A stretch of DNA of 64,000 nucleotides from Clarkia xantiana subsp. parviflora (GCA_036873135.1 JAPTYO010000003.1:26746001-26810000), one strand, 5' to 3'. Counted from the first letter of the stretch, positions 16,511 through 28,526 are shown. Translations and numbers: made by a program. The notes: generated by a model from the letters alone, not told the origin.

Positions 16511-18021
16511 ATTAATTTAATTAAAAGATAGAATAATAAATAATAAAATATAGCCACGAAATCTGGGGATTTTGGGTGGTGCAATAGTGGGTTGACTTCT
16601 TGAAGTTTTATAAGGTACGTATATTATTACATTTAAAAATCAGAGAAAATCAATATATTATGAATATTTTATGGTAGCTATTCAATTATCTAAGCCGCGG
16701 TCGGTGCGGCCGGCCATTTCTATCGTTTCTTCCTCAGTTTGAAGAAACCATCCAAAGACTTCCTTACCAAGAAACATAATCCTCCATTAAACATAAGTTT
16801 CAGTTATAGTGAAAATGAAAAACACTTAATGATCATGAATGAAATCAAAAATTTTGTTTTAGGGTAAAAATTGAATTAAGGGTAAATAAAAAAAATGGAG
16901 TGGTAAATATAAATTTTTGAAGGGGGTATATTGTAAATAATAATTGCATTTTAAAGTAAAAATACACATCGAGAAAAGCTGAGGGGCAATTACTCATGAA
17001 TCCTACATAGCTTCGTTTATGCTTATGGTCGGTACTTTTTTTGTTTCTTGTGATGTGTTTTTAGGATTCATCAGGAGGCAGTATATGTAACATGTTCCTT
17101 CATATATAATTTATTCATAAGATCTTTAATGGAGTTTAAATCAATTACCTCTTATGATTAGTAATTTACTCATGATTTGTAACATATCAAATATAGAAAA
17201 TGATAGAAACATATACGTAAGCAAGAAGGGTATGACTAAAGTCTAACAAAAATAATCTTTTCTGGCCCTAAAAAAGGACTACGAAATCAGTCAGGCTGGA
17301 TTGTGCTAGTGAGGAAAATAATCAAGCTTTGAAGCGTGACATAATGATATCAGAGCCGGCTTAGGATCGTGATCGGTTTTGCATAGCAAGAGTCCAACCA
17401 GCGGAAGATAATAGTTATGTAAAGTATTCGATCACTAGATTTTTGATCACCTACCAAGGGCGATGACAACATCACACCCTTTAAGGAGTAGATTGTAATT
17501 ACCCTAATTTGTACCTGATTAGATAGAAAGGAGTGATATATAAAACATATATAAGCAGAAAGTTATTTCTCAAATTTAACAACTGGATCAATCAGGATGA
17601 ATTAGACTAATACGGACAATCACTCGTGCTTTAGTTTCCGCACTTACAGACTAAGTGCAAATAAGCATTATTCTAGTTGCGGAAAAAGTTATTATCCACC
17701 AAAATATTATCCCCTACTAAGCCCTTACAAGTTACGACCCCTTTGTAAAAAAAAACGATAAGCATATTGAATTTTGAAATCCATTGGAAAGATCCGAATT
17801 AATCGATTCCATATTTCCCCCAAAATCTTACATATTATAATCGATACTCTCCTATCTTATTTGGATTTCTATCATTGATAATTTGATATCCTATAAAACA
17901 ATAATTATATTTGATATTATGCGATGGTGGTGCCATGGTAGAGACCTATGATTATGTAGTTTGTAGTAAAAGCATCTTCTATGCTTATCGTAATACACAA
18001 GTGGCTTCACATTTCCTTTTC

Positions 18022-18026
<5 letters not shown>

Positions 18027-18053
<27 letters not shown>
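18027..18053. repeat. (ATA)n microsatellite
   Basis: About nine uninterrupted ATA/TAA trinucleotides. Confidence 0.9.
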
Positions 18054-18294
18054 AATACAATATATTTATAAATTAGCTTAAAATACAAAAGTACCCCTGA
18101 CAAAAGAGTTCTTTTCAATTCTGCACCCTCATTTTGAATAAAAAACAAATCACCCCCAAATTCGTTAAACTAGACAAATTTGACCCTGTCACAAACACAC
18201 CAACGTCATAATTAATCAACTTACCATTACCAACAACAGCAGAAACTACAAAAACAGATGAAGGAACCTGCAAAATTTCCTTGAAACAATCTGT

Positions 18295-21200
18295 TCATCT
18301 TCTATTCTGCTTCTTGAAGTTCCGATCTTTCTTTGGACCCATAAACCGTTCCACGTCATCCTCGCCATCATCTCCTTCCCCTCTCCTCCTCTTCCAGCTA
18401 CCTCCCGACTCTCTCATTTTCTGCAAATGTTCGACTTTCATTAGTTAGGGCTAGCCATTACAATTTTATCAGGACTAAAGCTTGAGCAGAAGAAGTAAAT
18501 ACCGTATGTGCCATTTTCTTGGCCTCGTTTACACTATCTGCGAGTAGCATCACTTCATCTTGTACAGCTTCGTGTTTATCTAACTTCTTTCCTGCATTTC
18601 AAGGAGTTGGGTTAGTATCTACACATATAATGATAATCTACAATTTTCAAGTGCCAGTAGTAGATTTGATAAGAGCAAGACTTCTCACCAATGAGCTTTT
18701 CTATTTGAAGGTACCACTCTAACTCGTACTGGTTAACCAAGGAGATTGCAACGCCGGATCTTCCTGCACGAGCAGTTCTTCCCACTCGATGGATGTAATC
18801 CTATACAGTTCAGTAGAGTGCCATATCAATATAGGTATACTACAGTCAATGAAGCTTCCATACAATTAAGATTCTACTAAGAGTATTTGTCAAAGCAAAA
18901 AAGTTGTGTCAAAGCAGCCTAACCTTAGAATTAGACGGGATATCATAGTTAATGACCATGTCAACTGATGGAATATCAAGACCTCTACTTGCCACATCAG
19001 TGCAAATCAGTATGTTGCATTCTCCAGCTTTGAACTTGTTCAAGGCTCCCAGTCTCTTTGACTGACAAGATTTTAGAGAAACTTGGATTGCAGTTAAAGC
19101 CACAAATAGAAAGAGAAGCAGGAATATGATGTTGAAATAAAGACTGACAGCACTTCATCTTCCAGAAGAAATATAGATCACACATTGAAACTGATGGGTT
19201 GATAGATGCGTTTACCTGGGTCATGTCACCGCTGATTGGTATGGCATTTAGCTTAAGTGTTCGAAGAACCAAAGCTAACATGCGAGTAGAATCACGTGTG
19301 CGGGTGAAGACCATTGTCATAGATCCGGCTTTCTCTTGGAGTAGATAAACAAGATAGATATCCTGTAAATATTGTAAATTTAGATTTATGATAGAGAGAC
19401 ATACAATGGTGGTGATTGGATCTGATTGATCAATTTGTTTCTTCCATACCTTAAGCTTAGCCGGAATGAAGAGATATTGCTGCTTCAATGAATCAACAGT
19501 GGAATACTTTGATGCTGATTCAATCTGGAGAAAACAAGTGCACAATTGGAAGATTAGATTAAACCAGCGGATGAGAAGGCATGATGATGGTGTTCGAGAT
19601 GAACATAATACAGAATTTTAAAATTAATATCAATCACACGGTAAAATACCTTCACTGGATTCCTCAAACAAGCCCTTTGGAGCTTCTTCACCTACAAAGG
19701 TAAAGAAGACATACATAATGTCAATAGGTCAATAACCAGAAATATTCTAACCCACCGACCACATATTATCATTGAGATGCTTAATATTTGGTAATTGTAT
19801 AAGCTTTGCAACATTGGAGAAGAAATAAAAATACGCAATTGCAGGAATCAAAACCCTACTCTGGTCAGAATAGGAGACGAAAGAGTCCATATAAATATAC
19901 AGTAATATGACTTGTGAGCAGAATTTTTCAAACTCCAATATTATGTGAATCAAAGTATTCAGAGATACATCCAACCCTATATCTCTAGTCTATATATCCA
20001 CGAGACGATGATCTCAAATCTGTTGAATTATATTATTCATGAAATATTGGTAAGAGTTTTTAGCAAACTCATTTAATCTTGGGCCAGACATCCAATAGCT
20101 ATTAGGTTTCATGTTCAAAGGCAAAACTCGGGATAAGTTTCAAATTCAAAGTCACAAATTTAAAGTACATGGTAAACATTTTTTATTTGATAAACAGAGG
20201 AGTCATGTTGTCAATGTTGCGCGACTTGCCCTATTTCAAAAGATATACCAAGATCAGGGTATAAGTACCTTTTTTGTCATAGTGGCAGAAAACAAGTATG
20301 TCCTCCGATCATGAGGTGCAGCTTTCAAGATATCATCAATTGCTTTCTCAAACTCCTCATTCAGCAACCGGTCAGCCTCATCCAACACCTGCTTGTTGGG
20401 AAGATTAAACTTAACTTTCACAACAAACACATGCATATAAAGATGGAATCGGATAATCTTAGCAGTAATAGCCATGACAAAGATCTCATAAGGTAATAAT
20501 TACAACCCATTATCTTGTTTTCTTTAATATAAACACTCAAGCTAGAAATAGGACCCAGTAAATCTAAGTAGGATTGACGTACCAGATATTTCAACTTGCG
20601 AAGTGAAAATCCTTTGGTGTTGGTTAAATGATCCAAAAGGCGTCCAGGTGTAGCTACCTATATCAAAATGGTTAAAACAGCACGTGTGCAGCAGTTCAGG
20701 TTCTGTAGAGAATCTCCCATCAGCAAAAGGCTGTCAAATTGGTAGAAACACTGACAGTACGTGCTAAATCATATCACGGGACATGGAGGTTTTACCATTC
20801 ACCTAGCTAGTGTCAAGCTCAATCTCAAATACTTGACATACATACACAACCTAAAAGTTCTTACTCCTCTCACAGCAAATAAAATCGGACAAAAACAACA
20901 GGAGAGGCATAAACTCACCCCTATGAGCCACATATAACTGAACAACAAACTTGACACTTAGAGTCGAATATTAATAGATTATGCTCTTTTGAAAAGAAAA
21001 AAAAAACACTCACTACAATATGGGGATTCTTTCCAAGAAGTATTGTCTGCTGCACCATGTCGACTCCACCAACAAGCTACAAAAATATCAAGAGTAATTT
21101 TCAGAAATAACCAGATATAATGATGCTAACAAAAATGATCTCATTGATAAAAATAAAATTGGAAACTGAATTAGAAGACAGGTGGTAACATCTTCAAGTA

Positions 21201-22126
21201 ATTAAAGAAAGAGCTACATAAGCATCAACCAATCATTCACTTGTTTCCAAACTAAAATAGGAACTAGATCGAGTTAACTTCGGACTTATTAATGTGAGAT
21301 GTGGCTGAGTTCACTGGAGGAAACACCCTGAAGAAATCATTCATAAGATCATAATGAAATCTAGATTATAACATCTTCTCTTTTCAATATTGTTTCTCTT
21401 CGAAAGAAATGTCTGCAAGTAGTTCCCGACTTAACAGATAAAGCATATGATAACAAAGTCCAATTAAGCAGCCAAAACAAACACGAACAATAAACAGTAA
21501 TAAACCCGGAAGCTTGAAGGTACAGTAAATTGAGCCATGGACACTTTTGGAGCTTACCACAGCACATTTTACTCCAATATCACTTCCCAAATTGGTGAAT
21601 TGTTCAGAAATCTGAATTGCTAGTTCCCTGAAAGATTTCAAAATAAAAAATTTCAGCTCTTTCCAGCAATAAGAGTAAGTCACCAAAGCAGTGAAGCATT
21701 CTAACCTCGTCGGAGAAAGGACACAAGCGAAAAAAGGTTGCGGAGAATCTAGTAGAGCTTGCAGAATCGGAAGAGCAAAAGCTCCGGTCTTCCCAGAACC
21801 TGTCTGTGCAAGTCCAATCAAATCCTTACCTGCACAAATAAATCCATCAACTTATCCACCGCCAGGGCAAGAATTTTTGAAGAATCTAAATCTTTCAACT
21901 TCTACTGAGCTCAATAGTACATATATCAACCAAAAAGAGAAGGACAAAGTAATTAAGTTCAATTAAGCTCACCTTCCAGTGCATGAGGGATGGATTCGAT
22001 TTGGATCCTTGTTGGACTCAACCAACCTCGCTTCTTGCAAGCATTCACCAACGGCTCACAAACTCCCAGATCTTCAAACGTCTTGGATTCTTCATTCAAT
22101 TGAATGTTGCCTTCTTCTTCAGCCAT
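18295..22126 (-). CDS. RH10: DEAD-box ATP-dependent RNA helicase 10 (Rrp3/DDX47 type), 444 aa
   Basis: This is probably a nucleolar helicase for pre-rRNA (18S) processing. Thirteen exons in transcript order: 22126-21973, 21829-21706, 21627-21558, 21076-21014, 20657-20583, 20388-20269, 19691-19650, 19524-19450, 19362-19216, 19061-18924, 18800-18689, 18591-18503 and 18420-18295 (1,335 nt, every junction in frame with GT-AG sites). The Q motif is at about residues 17-42, AQTGSGKT at 59-66, PTRELA straddles exons 2/3, VLVGGVDM follows, DEAD is at 165-168, SAT at 196-198, [11 protein letters not shown] is in exon 10, and HRVGRTAR is at 340-347. The C-terminus is basic (MRESGG...GPKKDRN), as in RH10/DDX47. 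The 444-aa length is close to the usual 450 or so. The start ATG is the first on the transcript; a GGCTAGGGTTT telo-box lies about 45 nt upstream. No lesions are seen. Confidence 0.94.
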
Positions 22127-22169
22127 TGTTGTCGGTAGCAAACGCCAACTGCGGATTCTCGGCTACGGC

Positions 22170-22177
22170 TAGGGTTT
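22170..22177 (-). promoter_or_regulatory. telo-box (AAACCCTA) just upstream of RH10
   Basis: TAGGGTTT on the plus strand reads AAACCCTA on the coding strand, 44 nt before the RH10 ATG. Telo-boxes close to the start are typical of plant ribosomal-protein and ribosome-biogenesis genes. Confidence 0.55.
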
Positions 22178-22259
22178 AAGGATTTGTGAGATTTAGGAAT
22201 TGACAAACGAATTGTCTGAGGACGTAGATAGCTGAAGGGAGACCTGCGGAATGAATTAG

Positions 22260-22360
22260 GGATTTTAAGTAGGGAACGGCTATATTGGGATCGACTGATA
22301 TATAAGTCGAATTCTAAGCCGTCTGATTAAAACTCCTTGTGATTTGTGCTCTTGACCAAA
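22260..22360. repeat. about 100-bp segment of the RH10 upstream region, repeated inverted at 24880-24980
   Basis: The stretch around GTCGACTGATATATAAGTCG (variant ATCGACTGATATATAAGTCG here) through CTTGTGATTTGTGCT recurs in reverse complement at about 24880-24980, with about 85-90% identity over about 100 bp. The two copies face each other across about 2.5 kb. Confidence 0.75.
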
Positions 22361-22422
22361 CACAATGATTAAAACTGTGAGTTTTTCCGTGAAATTTTCC
22401 CCGAAAGCATAGTCTAAAGTAT

Positions 22423-22428
22423 GGCCCA
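22423..22428 (-). promoter_or_regulatory. site II element (TGGGCC) upstream of RH10
   Basis: GGCCCA on the plus strand is TGGGCC on the RH10 strand, about 300 bp upstream of its ATG. Paired telo-box and site II motifs are a known signature of translation-machinery promoters. Confidence 0.4.
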
Positions 22429-22761
22429 CCATCAATTTTAACTATCTACAAAAGTAAGAATTATCTGTCCTCATCTTTCCAAATATACCCTCACTTCGCC
22501 ATTTATTATTTTATACTAAATAATGGTCAGTCTCTTGTAAAATAAAATTTACATAAATATTTGTTGTTCAAAATAAATATCTATTTACCAAAAAAAAAAA
22601 AGAATATCGACTTTTTCTTTTTGGTAATAAGCAAATATCTACCTAGATAGATAAATAGATAGTATAAGAAAAATTAAGATGGTATATATATTATAAAATA
22701 TTATGTCTTTTAATATTGTACAAAATATAAAACTTTTCTTAAAAAATTCACATAAAAAATC

Positions 22762-22779
22762 TTTTTTTTTTTGGCCAAG
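22762..22779 (-). mobile_element. micro-insertion: poly(T)-GGCCAAG between direct repeats
   Basis: Eleven T plus GGCCAAG lies between ACATAAAAAATC (22750-22761) and ACATAAAAATC (22780-22790). On the minus strand this is CTTGGCC followed by poly(A). Confidence 0.5.
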
Positions 22780-22851
22780 ACATAAAAATCATTTAAAATC
22801 ATTTTTTTGGTAAAAATTTAAAATTATTCGTGAGACTATAAAATACTTATT

Positions 22852-22862
22852 TTTTGGCCAAT
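22852..22862 (-). mobile_element. 11-bp micro-insertion between perfect 22-bp direct repeats
   Basis: TTTTGGCCAAT separates two identical 22-bp copies (22830-22851 and 22863-22884) of a segment beginning GTGAGACTATAAAATAC. On the minus strand it reads ATTGGCC followed by A4. Confidence 0.55.
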
Positions 22863-23725
22863 GTGAGACTATAAAATACTTATTAATTAACTTTGTACTA
22901 TAATAATTATTATCATTATGGTTGCTCTTTTATTATATTTTTAATTAGTTAACTAGATATTTGGTAATGACTTCTATTTTAAATTATAACTTACATGAAT
23001 GATTATATTTAACTTCTATAATAAAAAAAAGTAATCACCATGCTTAATAGGATACAATGAAAATATTACCGATATTTATCTATTATTAACATTAATTATT
23101 TTTTTTTTTTTTATATTTTCGTTGTGAAATTCTTTTGTACGGTGTAGTGTACTTGGTGCTCTAGTTTCATATGTGCAGTGTACGGTGCATAAAAATTATA
23201 TTTTTAGGTGAGTATATACAGTCCACTATTCAGGGTTAAACTTGGAAATATAAAAAAAGAAAATAATTACCATTTATAGCTTAGTGTGGACTCACTTTCG
23301 GTGGTTTTATCACAGCGTTTCACAGGCTTTAGCAAAGCTTTTTTTTTTTTTTTGGCTAAACTTGACCAAACACATTCTCTCACCTATTTTCCAGCCGATA
23401 TTTTGTACGGTGAAGGGACATCTCTTCTACTTTTCCTCTTTCTTCCTTTTTGTTTTTTTGTTCTAATATAATTAACTATTTTATTATATATTATATTTAA
23501 CTTATCTAATAATAGACAGGTTATTTATAGGAAAAAAAACCAAGTTATTTGTATGTGGAAACTGTATTATCTTTGAACTAAAATAGTATAAATTTGGGTT
23601 TCAAGTTAATATGAAATTGATTTACACTTTATTTATATATATATATAGTAAATAATAGTATAAATTATATATGTATAAACTTGACCCAAATTAATCGTAT
23701 ATTTTACTAATGTATATAAAATAAA

Positions 23726-24548
23726 GGGTTAAAGGTACTTTTCATACCACATGTTTGGCCGAATGTGGATTTTAGTACCGGATGTTTGGTTTTGTATACT
23801 TTTGGTACCAAACGTTTGAAAAAATGTGGCTTTTGGTACATCCGTTAGTTGGCCGTTAATTTTTTCCGTTAAGTGACATGTGCAAGTCACGTGACCGACC
23901 CTAAACTTTCGATTTTGTTTAATTTAGTCCCTCAAATATATTCATAACTTTTAATTTGTTTAATTTAGTCCCAAAACTTCAAAATCAATTCCAATTGAAT
24001 CATCTAACCCAATTTACCTAGCCGGACCTAGCCTAGGGCTAGGTCCAAACCTTTGGGGTCGCCGGGCCCAGCCGAACCTGACCCAAGGTCGGCTAGGTCC
24101 GGCTAGGTCAATTGGGACCTAGCCCAAATTCGACCCAAATTGGGCTAGGTCCCAATTGACCTAGCCGGACCTAGCCTAGGGCTAGGTCCGACCTTGGGTC
24201 AGGTTTGGCTGGGTCCAGCGACCCCGAACCAGGGTCGGACCTAGCCCTAGGCTAGGTCAATTGGGTTCAATGGTTAAATTGGAATTGATTTTGATGTTTT
24301 GGGACTAAATTAAACAAATTAAAAGTTATGAATATATTTGAGGGACTAAATTGAATAAAATCGAAAGTTTAGGGTTGGTCACGTGACTTGCACATGTCAT
24401 TTAACGGAAAAAACTAACGGCCAACTAACGGATATACCAAAAACCATATTTTTTCAAACGTTTAGTACCAAAAGTATACAAAACCAAACATCCGGTACTG
24501 AAAGCCACATTCGACCAAACATGTGGTATGAAAAGTACATTTAACCCT
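23726..24548. mobile_element. 823-bp foldback element with 8-bp target duplication
   Basis: Almost the whole element is one long inverted repeat. The left end GGGTTAAAGGTACTTTTCAT is mirrored by the right end ATGAAAAGTACATTTAACCC, and matching continues inward past paired blocks (ACATGTGCAAGTCACGTGAC and its complement). It reaches a GC-rich centre full of GACCTAGCC/GGCTAGGTC motifs. AAAATAAA flanks both ends (23718-23725 and 24549-24556). It has no transposase and could fold into a hairpin RNA if transcribed. Half-copies are at 28527-28940 and, more diverged, 57870-58190. An 8-bp duplication fits hAT; a 9-bp Mutator-type one cannot be excluded. Confidence 0.85.
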
Positions 24549-24556
24549 AAAATAAA

Positions 24557-25068
24557 ACGTAAGTTATGCAATAGTAGTTAAGAAAATGAATAAATTTTTT
24601 TTTTTCTGAATGAAAGGAGAATAATGCAAAAGATATATACATATAGAATAAGATAGTATGTCTGATACATCATACATGTATCAAGTTGTCCCAAACACCT
24701 GATACATATATTAAGATATATACGTCCATAAAAAAAGATGATATAATTATGTTAGATAGAAAATTAGAAAGAAAAAAAAAAGAAAAAAAAAAGAGGATGG
24801 TGTCATACTGTCATTATTATTAATCATCAACAGAGTTCAGAGACACGAGCTTTCATGCTGGAAAATTGGTAAAATCAAATAAGTAAACAGCACAAATCAC
24901 AAGGGAGCTTTAATCCGACGACCTAGAATTCGACTTATATATCAGTCGACCCCAATATAGCCCAATATAATTCCCTTTTAGGTATGGGTGTCAACGGAGG
25001 ATTAAAAAACTAAAATAACATTTAGAAATAAAATAAATTCAAAATTAACTATTGAAAAAACTTTAGTG
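24557..25068. other. AT-rich spacer
   Basis: No gene is seen. It contains A-rich tracts near 24765-24795 and the inverted copy (24880-24980) of the RH10 upstream segment. Confidence 0.6.
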
Positions 25069-25418
25069 AAATCCACACCAAGGTGGACCCAATTAGGGGT
25101 GAGCTCGGGCCGGGACGGGCGGGCTTTTACCTGAGCCCGAGCCCGAAATTTTCGGAACACTAGTTTTTAGCCCGAGCCCGAGCCCGAAAATGAGGAAAAT
25201 GGCCCGCCCGAGCCGGGACTTCGGGACTCGGGCTCGGGCTCGGGCTAGCCCGAATTTTAACAAAAAAATCTGAAAAAAAAAGAAAAAAAAAATTCAAACA
25301 TGGAGGAAGATGGTTAGATATTGTATAATGTATAGTAACTAGTACCCACTAGATAGTTAGATAAGATGACAACTAATTAGATAGTTAGATACTAACTATA
25401 GTTAGTGGGGAATATATA

Positions 25419-25459
<41 letters not shown>

Positions 25460-25755
25460 TTAAAAAAAATTCGGGACGGGCTCGGGCTTTTCGGGATTTT
25501 GGCACAAAAGCCCGAGCCCGAGCCTGAGCCCGAATTGAAAAAAAAAAGTTCCGCCCGCTCGGGCTCGGATCTATTCGGGACCGGGCTTTTCGGGACGGGC
25601 TCGGGACGGGTTTTTCGGGCTTTCGGGTTTTCCTGCTCAGCCCTAGACCCAATCTAGCAAATGGAGCCCACCTATTTGGTGGCTAGAGATAACAATTCTC
25701 ACGCAGGTTGGGCTCTATTTGCTAGATTGGGTCCACCTTGGTGTGGATTTCAATA
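25069..25755. mobile_element. outer MITE (GAAATCCACACCAAGG termini) interrupted by a nested hAT element
   Basis: The left terminus GAAATCCACACCAAGGTGG at about 25069 is the reverse complement of CCACCTTGGTGTGGATTTC at about 25737-25755. The inner TIR (CTAGCAAATGGAGCCCA / TGGGCTCTATTTGCTAG) lies wholly to the right of the nested element. Removing the nested element and one GACCCAAT restores a continuous TIR. No clear target duplication of the outer element was found. Confidence 0.75.
25094..25645. mobile_element. nested hAT-type MITE rich in GGGCTCGGGC
   Basis: The termini TAGGGGTGAGC and GCTCAGCCCTA are near-perfect inverted repeats, flanked by the 8-bp duplication GACCCAAT (25086-25093 and 25646-25653), the hallmark of hAT insertions. 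The interior has mirror blocks of GGGCTCGGGC/GCCCGAGCCC on both sides of an AT-rich core with a (TA)n run at about 25420-25456. It has no coding capacity. A truncated relative is at 35290-35494. Confidence 0.88.
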
Positions 25756-25914
25756 ACGTGACCAAATATGGGGATTACGCTTTTTTATAAGTAAAATAAT
25801 TTAGAAAAAATCTGTTTTTTTAGAATTGATCAATAATTTTAATTTTGAAAAAAATTATTAAAGTTATAAATGTTTTTAAAAAATGTTTTTTTAAGAATTA
25901 AAAATACATCAATT

Positions 25915-26895
25915 ATTTATTAATCCGGTGACTTTTTAGAGTTAATCCTGTGACTTATTTATTCAAGTTTGAGTCATATTGTCTTTTGATGCTACATGTT
26001 TTTATTGTATATTTTTTATACAACATATTTGAGGAGAAAGTATATTATGTGACGGTAATACCGCATCATTATCGCCACGTGGAGCGTCAAACTAATAAAA
26101 TTGTGACATTTGGAAAATTTTCCAAATCATTAAACTTTTAATTATTGAAATTATCTCCTAATATACTAATTTTAATTACATACAACTCTTTAGGAAAAAA
26201 ATAAATACAAGTTTTGTTGGCACTTTTTTGTTTCTTGAGTTTTTTTTTAATGTTTTTTTAGAGTTTAAGATTTGAGTAATTTTAGGGTTTAGATAGTTTT
26301 ATGTTTTTTTTTTCTTTCTAAAACCTTATTAGATTAGGTGAGCAGTTTGGTTGGGTGAACATTAGATGGCTAAATTGGATGAACTGTCTAGTCGGGTGAA
26401 CCAATTTTTAGCAATCTAGGGTTCACCTGGCCAAACTGTTCGCCAAATTTAGCCATTTAGGGTTCACCCAACCAAACAGCTCACTCAATCTAATAGGGAT
26501 TTAGAAAAGAAAAAAAAAATATTCAAACCCTCAAATTACTCATACCATAAACTATAAAAAAAAAAACATTAAAAAAAAAACTCAAGAAACAAAAAAGCGC
26601 CAACAAAAAATTGTATTTTTTTTCCTAAATTGTTATGTATTTAAAATTAGTATATTATGAAATAATTTCATAAATTAAAAGTTTAATGATTTGGAAAAAA
26701 AATTCAAATGTCATAATTTTATTAGTTTGATGATCCACTTGGCGATGATGACGTGGTATTACCGTAATATAAAATACTTTCTCATATTGGAGACATTAGC
26801 TTATTTGTTAGTGAATCGCTAATTTCATCTTAAGAAGCACGTGACTTACTCTTAAAAAAATCACCGGAAAAATAATTAATTAATGTATTTATTTT
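25915..26895. mobile_element. about 1-kb foldback element
   Basis: The left half is mirrored by the right half. GAGAAAGTATATTATGTGAC and GACGGTAATACCGCATCATT pair with complements near 26750-26790. TTCTTGAGTTTTTTTTTAATG pairs with the run near 26570-26595. GTTCACCCAACCAAACAGCTC pairs with GAGCAGTTTGGTTGGGTGAAC. Weaker mirroring in A/T sequence extends further out on both sides, so the ends are uncertain. No target duplication was identified and there is no ORF. Confidence 0.75.
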
Positions 26896-28526
26896 ATTCT
26901 TAAAAATTATGTTTTTTTTTTTTATAAATTACATAATTTTATCAAATTTACATATTTAAAAATTATTTATAAATTCTAAAAGAGTGCTGCTAGAGACTAC
27001 GAAATTAACAGTGAAATATCACCCGAAAGTAGGTGTGGGCTCCACTAAAAGATTTTCAAACTTTTTTTTCGTTTAAATTATATTTTCTACTTTTCATAGG
27101 TCCAATTATACCCCTTCCTTTCACTTCTTCTATTTCTTTCATTTACATGCAAAAAGATAACTTCCAAACGGTGGGCTCCACCACTAACAAATCTGATATT
27201 TTTTTTCCAAAAAAATCTGTAGAAGTAAATAATTATAATATAAGTAAATACATATTTACTTAATAAAAATATAAGTAAATATATAATTATTTTTTTATAA
27301 ATAAATAAAACATAATTTTAAAAAAATATAAGTAAATACATAATTAATTTTAATAAATAAATGAAATACATAATTAATTTAAAAATTTTATATCTGACTT
27401 GTCTTATCTTATTGTATAAAAATAGAAATTTAGATTAAGAATGTAAAAGTTAAACATTATTAGTGGATTAACTGTCTCTTAAGTTTTTATTTATTTAATT
27501 TTAAACAAATAAACACCATTAGTTACATTGACTCTTTAATTTTAGCATTTAGTATATCTTTAGAAATATAATTATATTTTAACTAACTCAAATATAACCT
27601 ATATTACTATTAGAAATTTCGAAATGTTTAAAATTATTTTATAATTTTTACGTCGCTTCATTTATATTATTTTAAGCTTTACTAGAAAAATTCTAAACGT
27701 TTAAAACATATATCTATATATTAAATAATGCTATACTATTAATACTTAAGTATATTTTCAATAATATTACTTCAGGTTAAAAAGCAGCGAGCAATTATTA
27801 GTTTATGCGTAGAATAAACATGCTATATATACTGCCATCTTAATGAGGCCTCCCTAGATAGGACACCACTTAGAAAAAATTAATACAAATAAGATGTTGA
27901 AAAAAAAAAGAATATAAAGATAATTATTCACTCCATTAAAAAAAATCTCAATTATAAAAAAACAATTAGTTATGCATTACTACGTATAAATTTATTCTAA
28001 TCTAACTTGATAAAATTGATTATATCTCCTAAAATTGATTTTTAAATAGTTTTTAGTCGTATTGTATAACAAAGTTTTATTGAAGTAAAATACAAAAAGT
28101 CATCCTTTCAAATAAATAAAAATTATACAGTACATATTTAAATATTATTTTATTACATTCCAGTGAATAACTTTTTTTTTTTCCATATCATATTTTATAA
28201 TGTAGAATTGTCATTTTGTATAATTTTTGTACAATTAAACAAAATTTATATTAGCATGCAGTATTAGTATTAGAGTGTCACATTTTTTTAGTAAAGAAGT
28301 GTCACAGATTCAATACACAATAATGTTTCATGTTAGACATATTAATAAACTTCAGTGTATGAAAATAAAATTTTACATGAATTGAACTAGACTGTTCAAT
28401 TCACCGGACGGACGCACAAACATAGAAAGTCATGAAATGGTTTAAATGGCATAGCCTTGTATTATTAATAATAATATTTTTTGATATAAAGTTCTTGGGA
28501 AGAAGATCCGGTAGTACTTTTTTTTT
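26896..28526. other. AT-rich intergenic, no gene
   Basis: A/T-rich throughout with no coding signal. A T-rich insertion flanked by AGTGTCACA repeats lies at 28283-28297. Confidence 0.6.
28283..28297 (-). mobile_element. T-rich micro-insertion between AGTGTCACA repeats
   Basis: Seven T plus AGTAAAGA is bounded by AGTGTCACA at 28274-28282 and 28298-28306. It has no GGCC head, so membership of the same class is tentative. Confidence 0.35.

Larger units (their letters stand above)
16061..18294. other. intergenic region between two divergently used gene ends, AT-rich
   Basis: No gene is seen. Contents are a three-fold repeat of ACCGGCTTTAGTTTATTATT (16155-16240), a dispersed repeat shared with about 1030-1310 (16340-16510), a poorly defined segment around TATCAGAGCC (about 17345-17640) that could be old retroelement sequence, and a trinucleotide microsatellite. 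Confidence 0.5.
22430..23725. other. AT-rich intergenic, no gene
   Basis: Only A/T-rich sequence, homopolymer runs and two GGCC-type micro-insertions (22762-22779 and 22852-22862) are seen. A third candidate without CC (TTTTTGGTAAAA between two ATTTAAAATYATT repeats) sits near 22803-22814. Confidence 0.6.

Noticed and set aside
17340..17640. TATCAGAGCC, a possible initiator-tRNA primer-binding site of an LTR element
   Set aside because: No flanking LTR ends, paired repeats or coding remnants were found; the motif alone is too short.
25422..25652. Open frame ending in a run of Tyr-Ile
   Set aside because: It is produced by the (TA)n tract and GGGCTCGGG repeats of a MITE.
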